Numbered from the stretch's first letter, positions 14,188 through 25,872 are shown. The stretch: 64,000 nt of DNA from CAVUAN01 sp963739435 (GCA_963739435.1 CAVUAN010000008.1:186001-250000); one strand, 5' to 3'. Program-made: numbers and translations. Notes: generated from the sequence alone by a model not told the origin.

Positions 14188-14838
14188 ATGCCGACGACGA
14201 CCGTCCTCTACCTGCACGGGTTCGCCTCGTCGCCGGCGGGGCGCAAGGTGACTCTTCTGCGCGAGCTGCTGGAGCCCCGGGGATTTCGGCTGGTCGCTCC
14301 GGACCTCAACGTGCCCTCCTTCGAACACCTGGACTTTGAGGCGATGGTAGCCAGAGCGCTTGAGGAAGCGGCTTCCGAGCCGCCCGCCGCCATCGTCGGG
14401 AGCTCCCTCGGCGCTCTCGTGGCGCTCGCCGCGGCGCGCCGCGGCCTGACGGCTCCGCTGCTTCTTCTCGCCCCGGCCCTCGGTTTCGGGGACCGCTGGA
14501 CGAAGACGCTTCCGCCCGAGGTCGCGCCGCAGTTCTTTCACCACGGGTTCGGAGAGGAACGGCCCATCCACCGGAAGTTCTTCGAGTCGATGGAGAAGCT
14601 GGGTGTGGATCGGGAGCCGCCGCAGGCTCGCGTGACGGTGATCATGGGGCGGAAGGACGCGAGCGTGCCGTTCGAGCTCGTGGAGGGCGTGTGGTGCGCG
14701 TGGGTCGCTTCGGGAAAGATGGCAGCCGGGGCACGCTTTGTCGAGATTCCGGAAGGGGACCACGGCCTCGTCGACTTCGTAGGCCAGATCGCCGGAGAGA
14801 TCGAGGTCCTGATCGGAGACCCCGCGCCCCTCGGCTAA
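14188..14838 (+). CDS. YqiA/YcfP-like alpha/beta-hydrolase (esterase)
   Basis: 216 residues starting MPTTTVLYLHGFASSPAGR, the oxyanion-hole LHGF(A/L)SSP signature of YqiA-type esterases. The nucleophile elbow is VGSSLGALVAL (GSSLG). Later IMGRKDASVP carries the acid, and PEGDHGLVDF the histidine, completing the triad. No signal peptide is seen, so it is probably cytosolic. The frame stays open far upstream only because it is antisense to the glycosyltransferase. Substrate unknown. Confidence 0.85.
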   Translation: MPTTTVLYLHGFASSPAGRKVTLLRELLEPRGFRLVAPDLNVPSFEHLDFEAMVARALEEAASEPPAAIVGSSLGALVALAAARRGLTAPLLLLAPALGFGDRWTKTLPPEVAPQFFHHGFGEERPIHRKFFESMEKLGVDREPPQARVTVIMGRKDASVPFELVEGVWCAWVASGKMAAGARFVEIPEGDHGLVDFVGQIAGEIEVLIGDPAPLG

Positions 14839-14850
14839 GATGCGCGCCGG

Positions 14851-15600
14851 ATGGCGCTGAACGCACTCGGGCTCTTTTTCCTGGAAGCGGCGGCGGGGAC
14901 GGGCCTCCTGTTGCTGTTCTTTCCGACGGCAGCGCTGGGCAAGGGGTTCTTCTCGCTGCACGGAGCCATCTGTTTTTTCTTCGCGCTATTTGCCGTGCTC
15001 GTGAAACCGGCAGGCCTTCCTGGCGGCGTCGCGGCCGCTGGGGCGGCCCTTTTCGCCCTCTATGTCCTGGCTGCCTATGCCGACCGCGCGGCCCTGGCGA
15101 GGCCTCTCCTGGCCGGCGCGGCGGCGTGTGCAGGCTTCGCCATGGCTCGTGTCGCCCTTGCCGCTCCACGGCTGCCGGGGGGCGCCTGGACGGTCGCCAG
15201 CACGGCCCTGGGCGCAGTCTTCTTCGGGTGTGTGCTGCTCGTCATGAACCTCGGCCACTGGTACCTCGTGTCGCGGGCTCTGCCGTTCCAGCTGCTCTCC
15301 CGCGGCGCGACCCTCTTCGCGAGCCTCGCCGCAGCCCGCACCCTGCTCCTCGTTGCCGCCGTGGCGGTCAATCCGGCGCCCGAGGGTCTGTCCTCCCTCC
15401 TCTCGCTCGAAAAGGACGCCCTCTTCTTCCTCTTCCGCGTGGCCTGGGGGATCGTGGGCCCACTCGCGCTCTCCTACTTCATCTGGAAGACGGCCGACAT
15501 GAAGTCGAACCAGGCCGCGACGGGGCTGCTCTACGTCGCCCTGATCTTCGTCTTGATCGGCGAGCTGCTTTCCTCGTACTCGGTGACGGTTCCCGCGTGA
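14851..15600 (+). CDS. Polytopic membrane protein of unknown function
   Basis: 249 residues, with about eight hydrophobic helices separated by short loops. Between helices five and six sits the polar-aromatic motif MNLGHWYLVSRALPF, probably functional. It starts 12 bases after the esterase stop, so it is probably in the same operon. I recognise no transporter or enzyme family. The near absence of large soluble loops argues against a receptor. Confidence 0.75.
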   Translation: MALNALGLFFLEAAAGTGLLLLFFPTAALGKGFFSLHGAICFFFALFAVLVKPAGLPGGVAAAGAALFALYVLAAYADRAALARPLLAGAAACAGFAMARVALAAPRLPGGAWTVASTALGAVFFGCVLLVMNLGHWYLVSRALPFQLLSRGATLFASLAAARTLLLVAAVAVNPAPEGLSSLLSLEKDALFFLFRVAWGIVGPLALSYFIWKTADMKSNQAATGLLYVALIFVLIGELLSSYSVTVPA

Positions 15601-15630
15601 ACGAGGCGGTTCTCGTCGCTTCGCTCCTCA

Positions 15631-16116
15631 ATGACAGGGGGAGACGGGTTTCCCGGCGTGACTGCGACCCATTACTGCCCGGATTGCCTGACCTCGCGCG
15701 AGTTCGCGGGGACCGAGGCCGGCGATTTCGCCTGCGCGAAATGCGGGAAGGCCTACGCCGCGAGCTTCGAGGGAGTGTTCGGGAAGGACGGCGTCGAGCA
15801 ATGCGCCTTCTGCGGCGGGAGGGCCTTCTTCCTGCAGAAGGACTTCGACCAGCGGTTGGGCTGTCTGTTCATGGGGGTTTCGCTCGCGCTCGCTCTCTTC
15901 GTCGGCTGGAAGTTTGGCTGGTTCTGGTTCACGCCGGCGCTGCTCGCCTCGGTTGTTGTCGACTGGATCGTGGCGGCGAAGATCAAGCCGGTGACGATCT
16001 GCTACCGCTGCGACGCTGAATACCGCCTGACGGCGCCCAATCCGTCGCACCGGGGTTACGATCCGCACATCGCCGAGCGCTACGCGGAAACGAAGACCGT
16101 CCGGAGGATGCGGTGA
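15631..16116 (+). CDS. Zinc-ribbon membrane protein
   Basis: About 161 residues (a GTG start at 15658 is also possible). Two CxxC pairs near the N-terminus (YCPDC, CAKC) form one zinc ribbon. QCAFCGGRAFF and a late CYRCDAEYRL supply a second split set, which flanks two membrane helices (LFMGVSLALALFVGWKFGW and the following segment). The zinc-binding ends therefore face the same side. It overlaps the next gene by four bases (ATGA-type). Function unknown. Confidence 0.72.
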   Translation: MTGGDGFPGVTATHYCPDCLTSREFAGTEAGDFACAKCGKAYAASFEGVFGKDGVEQCAFCGGRAFFLQKDFDQRLGCLFMGVSLALALFVGWKFGWFWFTPALLASVVVDWIVAAKIKPVTICYRCDAEYRLTAPNPSHRGYDPHIAERYAETKTVRRMR

Positions 16117-16713
16117 GAGTCATCGACATCTCCCGCTGGATCGACGAGAGCACCGCCGCGTGGCCGGGCGACGTGCCTTTCTCGGCCCGCAGGGTCTCGA
16201 GCCTCGAGGAGGGAGCGCCTTTTGCCTCGACCTGTTTCACGATGGGAGCCCATCTCGGCACGCATGTGGACGCGCCGGCGCACGTGCTCGAGAGCGGCGC
16301 GGCGATCGGGCGCGTGCCTCTCGATGCCGTATGTGGGGCCTGCTCGGGTGATAGACCTGCCCGGCCGCGGGGAGGTCGGACCGGACGCGCTGCCCAAGAA
16401 GGGCCTGGGTGTCCCCCGGATACTCTTTCGCACGGGGGGCGCGGTATCGCTGTCGCCCCTGGCCGCAATTGTGCTCGCCGAGAAGGGGGCGGTCCTTGTC
16501 GGCACGGATGCCGATTCGATCGACGCGGTCGATGCCGAGGACCTGCCCGCCCACAAGGCCCTGCTCGAGCGCGGTGTCGCGATCCTCGAGTGCCTGGATC
16601 TCGAGGACGTGGCTCCCGGCGACTACCAGCTCGTGGCCCTGCCGCTCAAGTTCGCCGGCCTCGACGCCTCGCCGGTGCGGGCCGTCTTAATCGAGGAGGA
16701 CAGATGGTTTTGA
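16113..16713 (+). CDS. Cyclase family protein / kynurenine formamidase-like (frameshifted)
   Basis: The N-terminal part, MRVIDISRWIDES and FTMGAHLGTHVDAPAH, holds the HxGTHxDxP metal motif of the cyclase (KynB-like) amidohydrolase family. After RVPLDA the sense shifts frame at about 16329. YVGPARVIDL, the GTDADSIDAVDAEDLPAHK block and ALPLKFAGLDASPVRAVL then continue to the stop at 16713. Joined, the protein is about 200 residues, normal for the family. The break looks like one extra base. Such enzymes hydrolyse N-formylkynurenine or related cyclic amides and esters; the true substrate is unclear. Confidence 0.85.
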
Positions 16714-17531
16714 GGGTCGCTTTCTTCGCGACGGCTTTTGTTGTGGCTTGCAGCGGCCTGGCGGCGGGGAAGGCGGCTACGGTCCCTGGCGTGCTGCTCG
16801 AGGACCTGACGTGGGTGGAGGCGGAGAAGATCCTGACGTCGGACACCGTGGTCGTCCTGCCGCTCGGGGCCCAGTCGAAAGAGCACGGGCCGCACCTGAA
16901 GCTTCGCAACGATTTCATCCTGGCCGAGTACCTGAAGAACCGCGTGCGGCTGCGGTCGAGGGTCGTGATCGCGCCGACGATCAACTATTCCTTCTACCCG
17001 GCCTTCGTCGAGTATCCGGGCTCGACGAGCCTGACGCAGGACACGGCGCGCGACGTCGTCGTCGAGATCTGCCGCAGCCTTGCCCGCTATGGCCCGAAGC
17101 GGTTCTACGTCCTCAACACGGGAGTCTCGACCGTGCGCGCCCTCACTCCGGCGGCGGAGGTGCTGGCGGCCGAAGGCATCCTCATGCGCTTCACGGATCT
17201 TTCAAAGACCCTGTCGCCCATCGAGAAGAAGGTGGCCCAGCAGGAGGGCGGCACGCACGCCGACGAAATCGAGACCTCGATGATCCTTTACATGGAGCCG
17301 GGAGCCGTCGACATGAGCAAGGCCGTGAAGGACTACCACCCGTCCGGCAAGGGCGGCTTGACCCGCGACCCGAACGGGCAAGGCACCTACTCGCCGACGG
17401 GCATTTGGGGGGATCCGACGCTCGCCTCGCGCGAGAAAGGCAAGATCGTCGTCGAAGCGTTCGTGGATGCGCTGGCGCGGGAGATCGAAGACCTGAGGAC
17501 CGCGCCCCTGCCCGCTGCAGCTTCAAGATAG
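16704..17531 (+). CDS. Creatininase-family amidohydrolase, exported
   Basis: 275 residues, with ATG overlapping the cyclase end and a GAGGAGGA ribosome site. A signal peptide is present (RVAFFATAFVVACSGLAAG). The metal-binding signature LPLGAQSKEHGPHLKLRND matches the creatininase pattern of Glu, His and Asp ligands. YPGSTSLTQDTARDVV and GGTHADEIETSMILYMEP supply the remaining ligands. Family members include creatininase and mycofactocin- or FAPy-processing amidases. Export to the periplasm is unusual among characterised relatives and hints at a different substrate. Confidence 0.85.
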   Translation: MVLRVAFFATAFVVACSGLAAGKAATVPGVLLEDLTWVEAEKILTSDTVVVLPLGAQSKEHGPHLKLRNDFILAEYLKNRVRLRSRVVIAPTINYSFYPAFVEYPGSTSLTQDTARDVVVEICRSLARYGPKRFYVLNTGVSTVRALTPAAEVLAAEGILMRFTDLSKTLSPIEKKVAQQEGGTHADEIETSMILYMEPGAVDMSKAVKDYHPSGKGGLTRDPNGQGTYSPTGIWGDPTLASREKGKIVVEAFVDALAREIEDLRTAPLPAAASR

Positions 17532-17545
17532 AATCCGCCGTTCTC

Positions 17546-18815
17546 ATGGAGCCACGTGAAACACGGAAAGGCCTCTTCCGCCGGGTGGAGAAGGCGATGG
17601 AGGCGATTCGCCAGTCTCCCGACGCCCCGTCGACGGTGGCGGACACGGCCTCGGCCATCATCGAACATTTCAAGGGCGCGCTCGGCGTGCGCGGCGCGCG
17701 CCTCTACGAGGCCCGCGACGGCGGCTACGAGCTGATCCGCACCTTCGGGGACGTCAAGCCCGTCCAGCCCGGTCTCTTCGTCCCCGACACCTATCCCCCA
17801 GTCGATCGGGTCCTCGAGGACGGCGTCGTCATCATGGGTCTCGATGCGCCGGGCGTCGATGCGGAGTTCGAAAGGTCTCTCGGTGTCGATCGGTTTGCGG
17901 CGATCGCGGTGGGGGACGACCAGTTCATCCTGTCCTTCACGGTCGACCCGGGGGCGCCCGACGAAGACCTCATGTCCTCGCTCGGTATCCTGCGCCATGC
18001 CGTGGACCAGAAGCTGCGGGAGTCGCGGTACGTCACGGCCCTGAACCAGGCGCGGCAGATCCAGATGTCGATCCTGCCGCGGCGCTCGCTCCGGAAGGGG
18101 TCCATCGAGATGGCCGGCTACACGAATCCGGCGGAGCTCGTCGGGGGCGACTTCTTCGATTTCATACCGATCTCCGAACGCATCGTGGGCGTCGCCATCG
18201 CTGACGCCTCGGGCCACGGCTTGCCCGCCGCGCTGCAGGTGCGCGACATCTACACGGGCCTGCGCATGGGCGTCGAGCGGGATTTCAAGATCGTGCGGAC
18301 GGTGGAGAAGCTGAACCGCATCATCCACCACTCGCGCATGACCACACGATTCGTCTCGCTCTTCTACGGAGAGATCGAGGAAGACGGCAACCTCATGTAC
18401 GTCAACGCGGGCCACCCGCATCCGCTGCACTTCCACGGCAGGGGCGTGACGCCGCTCGAGCAGACGGGCATGGTCCTCGGGCCGTCGGCGACGTCGATCT
18501 ACCGGAGGGGCTACCGGCGCCTGGACCGCGGCGACGCCGTGCTGCTCTACACGGACGGTATGGTCGAGGCGCACGACGACGACGGCGTCGAGTTCGGCGT
18601 CGGGCGCCTGACGCGGGCTTTTCTCGGAGTACCGCGAGCTTCCGTGCGACGAGATCGCCCGCAGGCTCGTCCTGCGGGTCCGGGAGTTCACAGGGGACGC
18701 GACGCCGGAGGACGACCAGACGGTGGTCGTCGTGCGGCGGGGCGAGGACCCGCCGCCGCGGGCACCGGGCTCACCCCGGCAGACGAGCGGCTCGATGCCG
18801 ATCGTCGTCGTCTAG
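17546..18815 (+). CDS. GAF-domain PP2C/SpoIIE-type serine phosphatase (frameshifted)
   Basis: About 422 residues after repair. Residues 30-165 form a GAF-like sensor. QARQIQMSILPRRSLRKG is the typical linker. ELVGGDFFDF, VGVAIADASGHGLPAAL and YVNAGHPHPL are the RsbU/SpoIIE metal-binding motifs, and YTDGMVEA is also present. Near 18620 the frame shifts by one base; the C-terminus resumes with EYRELPCDEIARRL and the final Asp motif PEDDQTVVVV. Such phosphatases reverse kinase action on anti-anti-sigma proteins in partner-switching. No anti-sigma or STAS gene is adjacent. Confidence 0.88.
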
Positions 18816-18820
18816 AGCGA

Positions 18821-19754
18821 TCAGCTCCTGGCGTGCTGCCCCTGGAACCAGGCAGCCGTTTCGGCCAGACCCTTGTCGATCGGCGTCCAGGGCGGCAGGT
18901 CGAACTGGCGGCGGACGAGGCTGCCGTCCAGAATGCTTCGGCGCTGTTCGCCCGGCGGCAGACGGCACGTTCTCCGGCTTTTCGCGGTAGCCGAGTTTCG
19001 TGGCGATCAGCTCGAAAAGGCGGTTGACGGACGTCTCGACTCCGGTGCCGAGGTTCCAGGTACCGCCCTTCCCGCTCTGAGCCGCCCGGGCCGCCGCTTC
19101 GACGAGGTCGTGGACGTATACGTAGTCGCGCGTCTGTCCGCCGTCGCCCCGGATCTTTGGCCGGCGGCCGGACAGGATGGCCTCGGCGAAGATGGCGACC
19201 ACACCCGCTTCGCCGGTTCCGTTCTGGCCCGGGCCGTACACGTTGGCGTAGCGGAACACCTGGGCCTCGAAACCGTGCACGACGGTGTAGTAGTGGAGGT
19301 ACTTCTCGATCGAGAGCTTCGCGCACCCGTAGGGTGACACCGGGTTGGTCGGGTGGCTCTCGGGGCTCGGCCGGCCGCCCTCGGGCTCGCCGTAGAGAGC
19401 GCCTCCGGTCGAGGAGAACAGGATGCGCCGCATGCCCGCCCGGCGGCATGCCTCGAAGAGCTTGAGCGAGCCGAGGATGTTCGACCGGGCGTCGTGGATC
19501 GGATCGGCCACGCTGTGGCGCAGGTCGATCTGCGCCGCGTGGTGGGAGACCCACTCGATCTTCTCCTCGCGCAGGAGTGACTCGAGGTCCGTTTCGGCGA
19601 TGTCGGCCTGGACGAACCGGGCGTTCGCCGGCACCTTCTCGCGCCGCCCCGCCGACAGGTCGTCCACGACGACGACGCGGTGGCCGTCCTTCACATGGCG
19701 AGCCGCCATGTGCGAACCGATGAAGCCCGCTCCGCCGGTCACGAGGATATTCAT
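18821..19754 (-). CDS. NAD-dependent sugar epimerase/dehydratase (GalE/WbpP-like; frameshifted near C-terminus)
   Basis: A short-chain extended reductase. MNILVTGGAGFIGSHMA is the nucleotide site, FSSTGGALYGEPEG has the catalytic Thr region, and YGCAKLSIEKYL the YxxxK pair. RYANVYGPGQ and GDGGQTRDYVYVHDLVEA are typical of UDP-hexose 4-epimerases. Near 18965 the frame shifts; in the second frame it ends RRQFDLPPWTPIDKGL...AWFQGQH with a stop at 18821-18823. About 310 residues in total. It likely makes an activated sugar for the glycosyltransferases encoded nearby. Confidence 0.9.
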
Positions 19755-19928
19755 AGAATCTCCGCAATTCTAGCCGCAAGTGCTTGAGTCCAATCGCCGA
19801 TGCGAGCGCGGGTCATGCCTCGCCTCCCATTTCTCCCGCCATCTGCCCCCAACTGGCGCCAGCGGCACGACGCTATGCTCATCGTCGGCAAAGCCGACCC
19901 TGGGGATCCATAAGGATTAGGAGGAGAT

Positions 19929-21650
19929 ATGCGCCGGACTGCCCGCTTCGCCATGGGTTTACTTATCTCTTCTCTTCTGGCTGCCGGCTCGCAAGGCCAG
20001 CAAATCTCGGAACCGAAATTGAGTCAGTGGCCAGCGCCACCGTTCTGGTCGCCATCCCCGGGGCTCGCGGCCCCGGCGGAGGCCAGGGAGCTCTCCACCG
20101 AGAGGACCACGGCGGCCGCCGCCTCGCCCGCCTATGCGTTCGTTCCGATCGCCCCATGCCGCCAGTACAACTCACTCAACTTCACGCCGCTGCTGCAAGG
20201 CGTGAACCGGACCGTGCCGCTGACGGGCGTTCCCTGCGGGATCCAGGCAGGGGCAGTCGCTGTGTCGGCCAACATCACGGTCTTCAACATCACGGGAGCG
20301 TTGGGAAATGGGGTCTTCAAGGTCGACACCGTCTCGCCTCCTTTGAACGCCTGGATCAACTACCCGCCCACAGAAGCCCAAAGGGCCAACGCCGGGGTCG
20401 TGGCCGTAAACGGCAGTGGCCAGATCATCGTTCAGGTCGCCCAGGGCGGCGGCCAGGTGGATTTCGTCGTGGACGTCAACGGGTACTACACGTCGGATCT
20501 CGGAAACCAGAACACTTTCGTCGGCCTCAATGCCGGGAACCTCACCATGACCGGCTCCTCAAATACCGCCATCGGCGCTGGCGCGCTCCAAGTCAACACC
20601 ACCGGCTTCGGCAACACGGCAAGCGGAGTCGGTGCGCTCGTCAGCAACACCACCGGCGTCAACAACGCGGCAATCGGGGCCTACGCGCTCCAGCTCAACA
20701 CCACCGGCAGCGACAACGTAGCCAGCGGAGTCCAGGCACTCCAATTGAACACCACGGGCACCGGCAACACGGCCACCGGTACCAATGCGCTCGACCACAA
20801 CACCAGCGCCAACTTCAACACGGCAACCGGAGACCTAGCGCTCTCCAGCAATACCACCGGCGAAGACAACACGGCAATCGGATTCCAGGCGCTCCAAAGC
20901 AACACCACCGGCTACGGCAACATGGCCACCGGAACCAACGCCCTCCAAAACAGCGACGTCGGCTGTTGCAACACGGCAAGCGGATTCCAATCGCTCCAAA
21001 GCAACACCACAGGCAATCAGAACACGGCAATCGGAAACTTCGCGCTCCAGGGCAACACCACCGGTTCTAACAACATAGCCATTGGGAACTCCGCGGGTAT
21101 TTTTCTCACGACCGGCGACAACAACATCGCTATAGGCAATGCGGGTCTGATCGCCGAATCCAACACGATTAGGATCGGAACGTTGGGTATACAGGCGGCC
21201 ACCTTCATTTTCGGGATCAGTGGTGCAACCAGCGCAGGCGGCGTTGCCGTCTTTGTCAACGGAAGCGGCCAGCTCGGCACGCTCACTTCCTCCGCTCGCT
21301 TCAAGGACGACATCCACGACCTGGGCGAAGGCAGCGAGGGACTCCTCAAGCTGCGGCCGGTCTCCTTTCGGTACAAGCCGGAGCTAGATCCGACGGGGCT
21401 CGAGCAATACGGGCTCGTGGCCGAGGAGGTCGCCGAGGTCTATCCGGATCTCGTGACGTGCGACGACGAGGGCCAACCCCAGGCGGTGCGGTATCACTTC
21501 CTCGTTCCGATGCTGATCAACGAGGTCCAGAAGGACCGCAAGACAATCGAAGAGCAGCGGCTCGGGATGGAGGCACAGCGCCTTCGAGTGCAGAAGCTTG
21601 AGGCCCGACTGGAACGCCTGGAGGCGTTGCTCTCGGTTTCGGCGCGCTAG
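19929..21650 (+). CDS. Secreted repeat protein with C-terminal endosialidase-chaperone (peptidase S74) domain
   Basis: 573 residues preceded by a strong ribosome site (AGGAGGAG). A signal peptide is present (MGLLISSLLAAGSQGQ). Residues 65-185 form a beta domain with the APCR motif and end DFVVDVNGYYT. About residues 195-400 hold nine to ten 17-residue repeats of form NTTGxxNTAxGxxALQx, like YadA-type trimeric-adhesin heads. Residues 454-540 are the intramolecular chaperone: TSSARFKDDI carries the conserved Ser (454/455) and Lys, followed by LKLRPVSFRY and GLVAEEVAEVYP. A coiled coil ends the protein (EEQRLGMEAQRLRVQKLEA). The chaperone is expected to trimerise and cut itself off. Probably a surface trimer. 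Confidence 0.9.
   Translation: MRRTARFAMGLLISSLLAAGSQGQQISEPKLSQWPAPPFWSPSPGLAAPAEARELSTERTTAAAASPAYAFVPIAPCRQYNSLNFTPLLQGVNRTVPLTGVPCGIQAGAVAVSANITVFNITGALGNGVFKVDTVSPPLNAWINYPPTEAQRANAGVVAVNGSGQIIVQVAQGGGQVDFVVDVNGYYTSDLGNQNTFVGLNAGNLTMTGSSNTAIGAGALQVNTTGFGNTASGVGALVSNTTGVNNAAIGAYALQLNTTGSDNVASGVQALQLNTTGTGNTATGTNALDHNTSANFNTATGDLALSSNTTGEDNTAIGFQALQSNTTGYGNMATGTNALQNSDVGCCNTASGFQSLQSNTTGNQNTAIGNFALQGNTTGSNNIAIGNSAGIFLTTGDNNIAIGNAGLIAESNTIRIGTLGIQAATFIFGISGATSAGGVAVFVNGSGQLGTLTSSARFKDDIHDLGEGSEGLLKLRPVSFRYKPELDPTGLEQYGLVAEEVAEVYPDLVTCDDEGQPQAVRYHFLVPMLINEVQKDRKTIEEQRLGMEAQRLRVQKLEARLERLEALLSVSAR
20575..21105 (+). repeat. In-frame 51-bp tandem repeats within the secreted S74 protein
   Basis: Roughly ten degenerate 51-base units, each encoding 17 residues with the core N-T-T-G then N-T-A-(I/S/T)-G and A-L-Q. 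One unit replaces NTTG with SDVG and carries Cys-Cys. The fixed period and degenerate DNA sequence indicate old duplications kept by protein-structure constraints. Confidence 0.9.
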
Positions 21651-21702
21651 GTCCGAGCGCCCGAACCCCTGGCCATCCAAGGGCGTCGGCTAGGGGAAAG
21701 GC

Positions 21703-22355
21703 GTGCGCTGGAGTCCAATGATAGCGAAAGCCGCGCCCGACCCACGCCTGCGCATTGACCCCTCCCGGCTCGGGCTCGTCCTGCCCGCGCGCGCGTTCTT
21801 CCGTCGCGGCACGGTTTCGGTGGCGCGCGACCTCGTGGGCGCGTGGATCGCCCGCTGTTTCCGGGGCCAGTGGTACGGCGCGCGGATCGTCGAGACCGAG
21901 GCTTACCTCGGCGCAGCGGATCGGGCGGCCCACTCGTGGAACAACCGCCGCACGTCGCGCGTCGAGCCCATGTACGTGGACGGCGGGCACCTCTACGTCT
22001 TCTTCGTCTACGGGATGCACCACTGCGCCAACGTCGTGACGCGAAAGGCCGGAGAGCCGGAGGCCGTGCTGCTGCGGGCGGCCGAGGGCCCCGAGGGCGC
22101 CGCCCGGCTGCTCTCCGGACCCGGCCGCCTCTGCAAGGCCCTGGGAATCACGGCCTCGATGAGCGGCCTCGACCTCCTCTCGAGTGGCCAATGTGCGGAT
22201 CCTTCGCCGGCGGGGCGCCGTCCTCGAATCGGCGTCTCGCCGAGGGTTGGCGTGGACTACGCGGGCGAGGCCGCCGGTGGCCTCTGCGATTCTTCGATCA
22301 GAACTCGGAATCGGTGTCAGCTACCCCCTCTCCCCACGGGAGAGGGAAGGGGTGA
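21703..22355 (+). CDS. mpg: 3-methyladenine DNA glycosylase, AAG/Mpg family (three frame breaks at 3' end)
   Basis: Base-excision repair enzyme for alkylated purines. RIVETEAYLGAADRAAHSW carries the catalytic Glu, GGHLYVFFVYGMHHCANVV the conserved Tyr/His core, and GPGRLCKALGI the C-terminal helix. An ATG at 21718 may be the true start. The last third alternates between frames at about 22180, 22238 and 22272 (NVRILRRRGAVLES, then PRVGVDYAGEAA, then WPLRFFDQNSESVS). All three pieces match the normal Mpg C-terminus. The stop at 22353-22355 lies inside the repeat element that follows, so the final residues are repeat-encoded or another indel hides the real stop. Confidence 0.85.
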
Positions 22356-22432
22356 GGGGAAAGCAATCGCCGATGGCACCACTTCCCGGCTGCAGTTCGC
22401 CCCTCACCCTGCCCTCTCCCGGTGGGAGAGGG
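22324..22432. repeat. REP-like paired inverted repeat (copy 1)
   Basis: Left unit CCCTCTCCCC-ACG-GGGAGAGGG followed by AAGGGGTGAGGGG. The inverted right unit is CCCCTCACCCT-GCCCTCTCCC-GGT-GGGAGAGGG, and the two are separated by about 40 bases. It lies between convergent mpg and the GGDEF gene and matches the element at 50822-50934. Each half is a hairpin and the halves also pair with each other. Confidence 0.88.
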
Positions 22433-22448
22433 TTCTACCGGAGCCGTC

Positions 22449-24731
<2,283 letters not shown>

Positions 24732-24735
24732 GGTC

Positions 24736-25872
24736 TCAGCCCTTCGTCTTGAGGCGGACCATGGCGTCTCTCACGAACTTGTCGAAGATCATGAGGACCT
24801 CGAGCTCTTTCATGGGAGAGATCTTGACGATCGACTTCACGTCCCAGGCGCCGTTGATGCGGGACAGGACGAAACCTTCGTGCGGGGAGAGCGCCATGTC
24901 CGTCAGCTGCGTCATGGGAATGGCGAGCTCCGGGATCTTGTCGCCCGTCAGGCCGTTTCTCTCGAGCGCCTCCCGGATCTCGCGCTCCGCCTCGCGGAGG
25001 GCCTCGACGGCTCGCCCGTCGGCCGGATCGAGCTCCAGGGCGACTTTGAACATGCGGTAGGCCTTTTGGGGGTCGTCCTTGAGCTGGGCGCGGCCGCGCT
25101 GGAGAAACACTTCGACGTCGTTCTCGCCCGTCGCCGCGGCGCCTGCCGAAGAGGCGACAGAGAGCTGCCGGGGCTTCGCCTCGACGATTCCCATCGTGCC
25201 GTCGCCCAGCCCCGCGAAGACCATCCGCGCGACGTTGAACTCGGCGCTGTGCGTCTGGAGCGCGATGGCCTCGATGGTTCGCTGGCCGTCCACGTACGGA
25301 ACGATGAGCTTCTCCTGCTCGGTCAGCTCGTCGAGCTTCAAAGGCTTGATGATCTGCGGGATCGTCTGGCTGTCCGGCACGCGCATGCGGATGCGCTGCC
25401 ACTCGTCGTAGCGGCGCATTCCCTCCATGATGATGCCCGTGACGTCGAGAGACAGGGGGACCATCTTGAGATCCGGCAGCTCGCCGTCGACGAACTCGAA
25501 GTTGCCTTCCTCCCAGAGAAAGACGTCGTAGATCGACTCCTCGGCCTTCTTGCGCATCAGGCGAAGCAGATCGACCTCGTTGATCGCGTTGATCATGACG
25601 AGGATGCGGCCGAGAAGGATGTGCGACTCCTCCTGCACCTCCATGGCCATCTTCAGCTCTTCTTCCGTGATGTAGCCGTGGGAGACGAGGAAGTGGCCGA
25701 GGTACTCGCGCTGGTCCGAGGAGGAGGAGGAGTTGATGCGGCCGGTCTGAAAGTAGATGCGCTTCTCGATCCCGTGGCCTTCGATCAAGAGGGTGCCGGT
25801 TTTCTGGCCCATGGAGAGCCACTGCAGCAGCTCCGCGAGCTGCATCGTCTTGAGGTTCCCGGAAATACCCAC
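24736..25872 (-). CDS. DUF4388 (PATAN) domain regulatory protein
   Basis: 378 residues, soluble. MGISGNLKTMQLAELLQWL and GTLLIEGHGIEKRIYFQTGRI are the start of a DUF4388/PATAN domain, seen in gliding and signalling proteins. GYITEEELKMAMEVQ with GRILVMINAIN resembles the linked MshEN-like helical unit. FLWEEGNFEFVDGELP repeats the beta pattern. A TPR-like stretch (AYRMFKVALELDPADG) precedes a second helical domain. It ends four bases before the membrane GGDEF gene, so the pair is probably one operon that links a signal-binding scaffold to c-di-GMP. Confidence 0.8.
   Translation of the reverse strand: MGISGNLKTMQLAELLQWLSMGQKTGTLLIEGHGIEKRIYFQTGRINSSSSSDQREYLGHFLVSHGYITEEELKMAMEVQEESHILLGRILVMINAINEVDLLRLMRKKAEESIYDVFLWEEGNFEFVDGELPDLKMVPLSLDVTGIIMEGMRRYDEWQRIRMRVPDSQTIPQIIKPLKLDELTEQEKLIVPYVDGQRTIEAIALQTHSAEFNVARMVFAGLGDGTMGIVEAKPRQLSVASSAGAAATGENDVEVFLQRGRAQLKDDPQKAYRMFKVALELDPADGRAVEALREAEREIREALERNGLTGDKIPELAIPMTQLTDMALSPHEGFVLSRINGAWDVKSIVKISPMKELEVLMIFDKFVRDAMVRLKTKG

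Noticed and set aside
19784..21070. 428-codon plus-strand frame rich in His, Arg and Gln
   Set aside because: It is the repeat region of the S74 protein read out of frame; the in-frame product has a signal peptide and known domains.
20575..21105. Regular 51-bp repeats resembling a CRISPR array
   Set aside because: Units are degenerate, contiguous without constant repeats and unique spacers, and stay in frame inside a secreted protein.
19929..21650. Prophage tail-spike gene
   Set aside because: The chaperone domain is phage-like, but there is a signal peptide and no other phage gene within the window.
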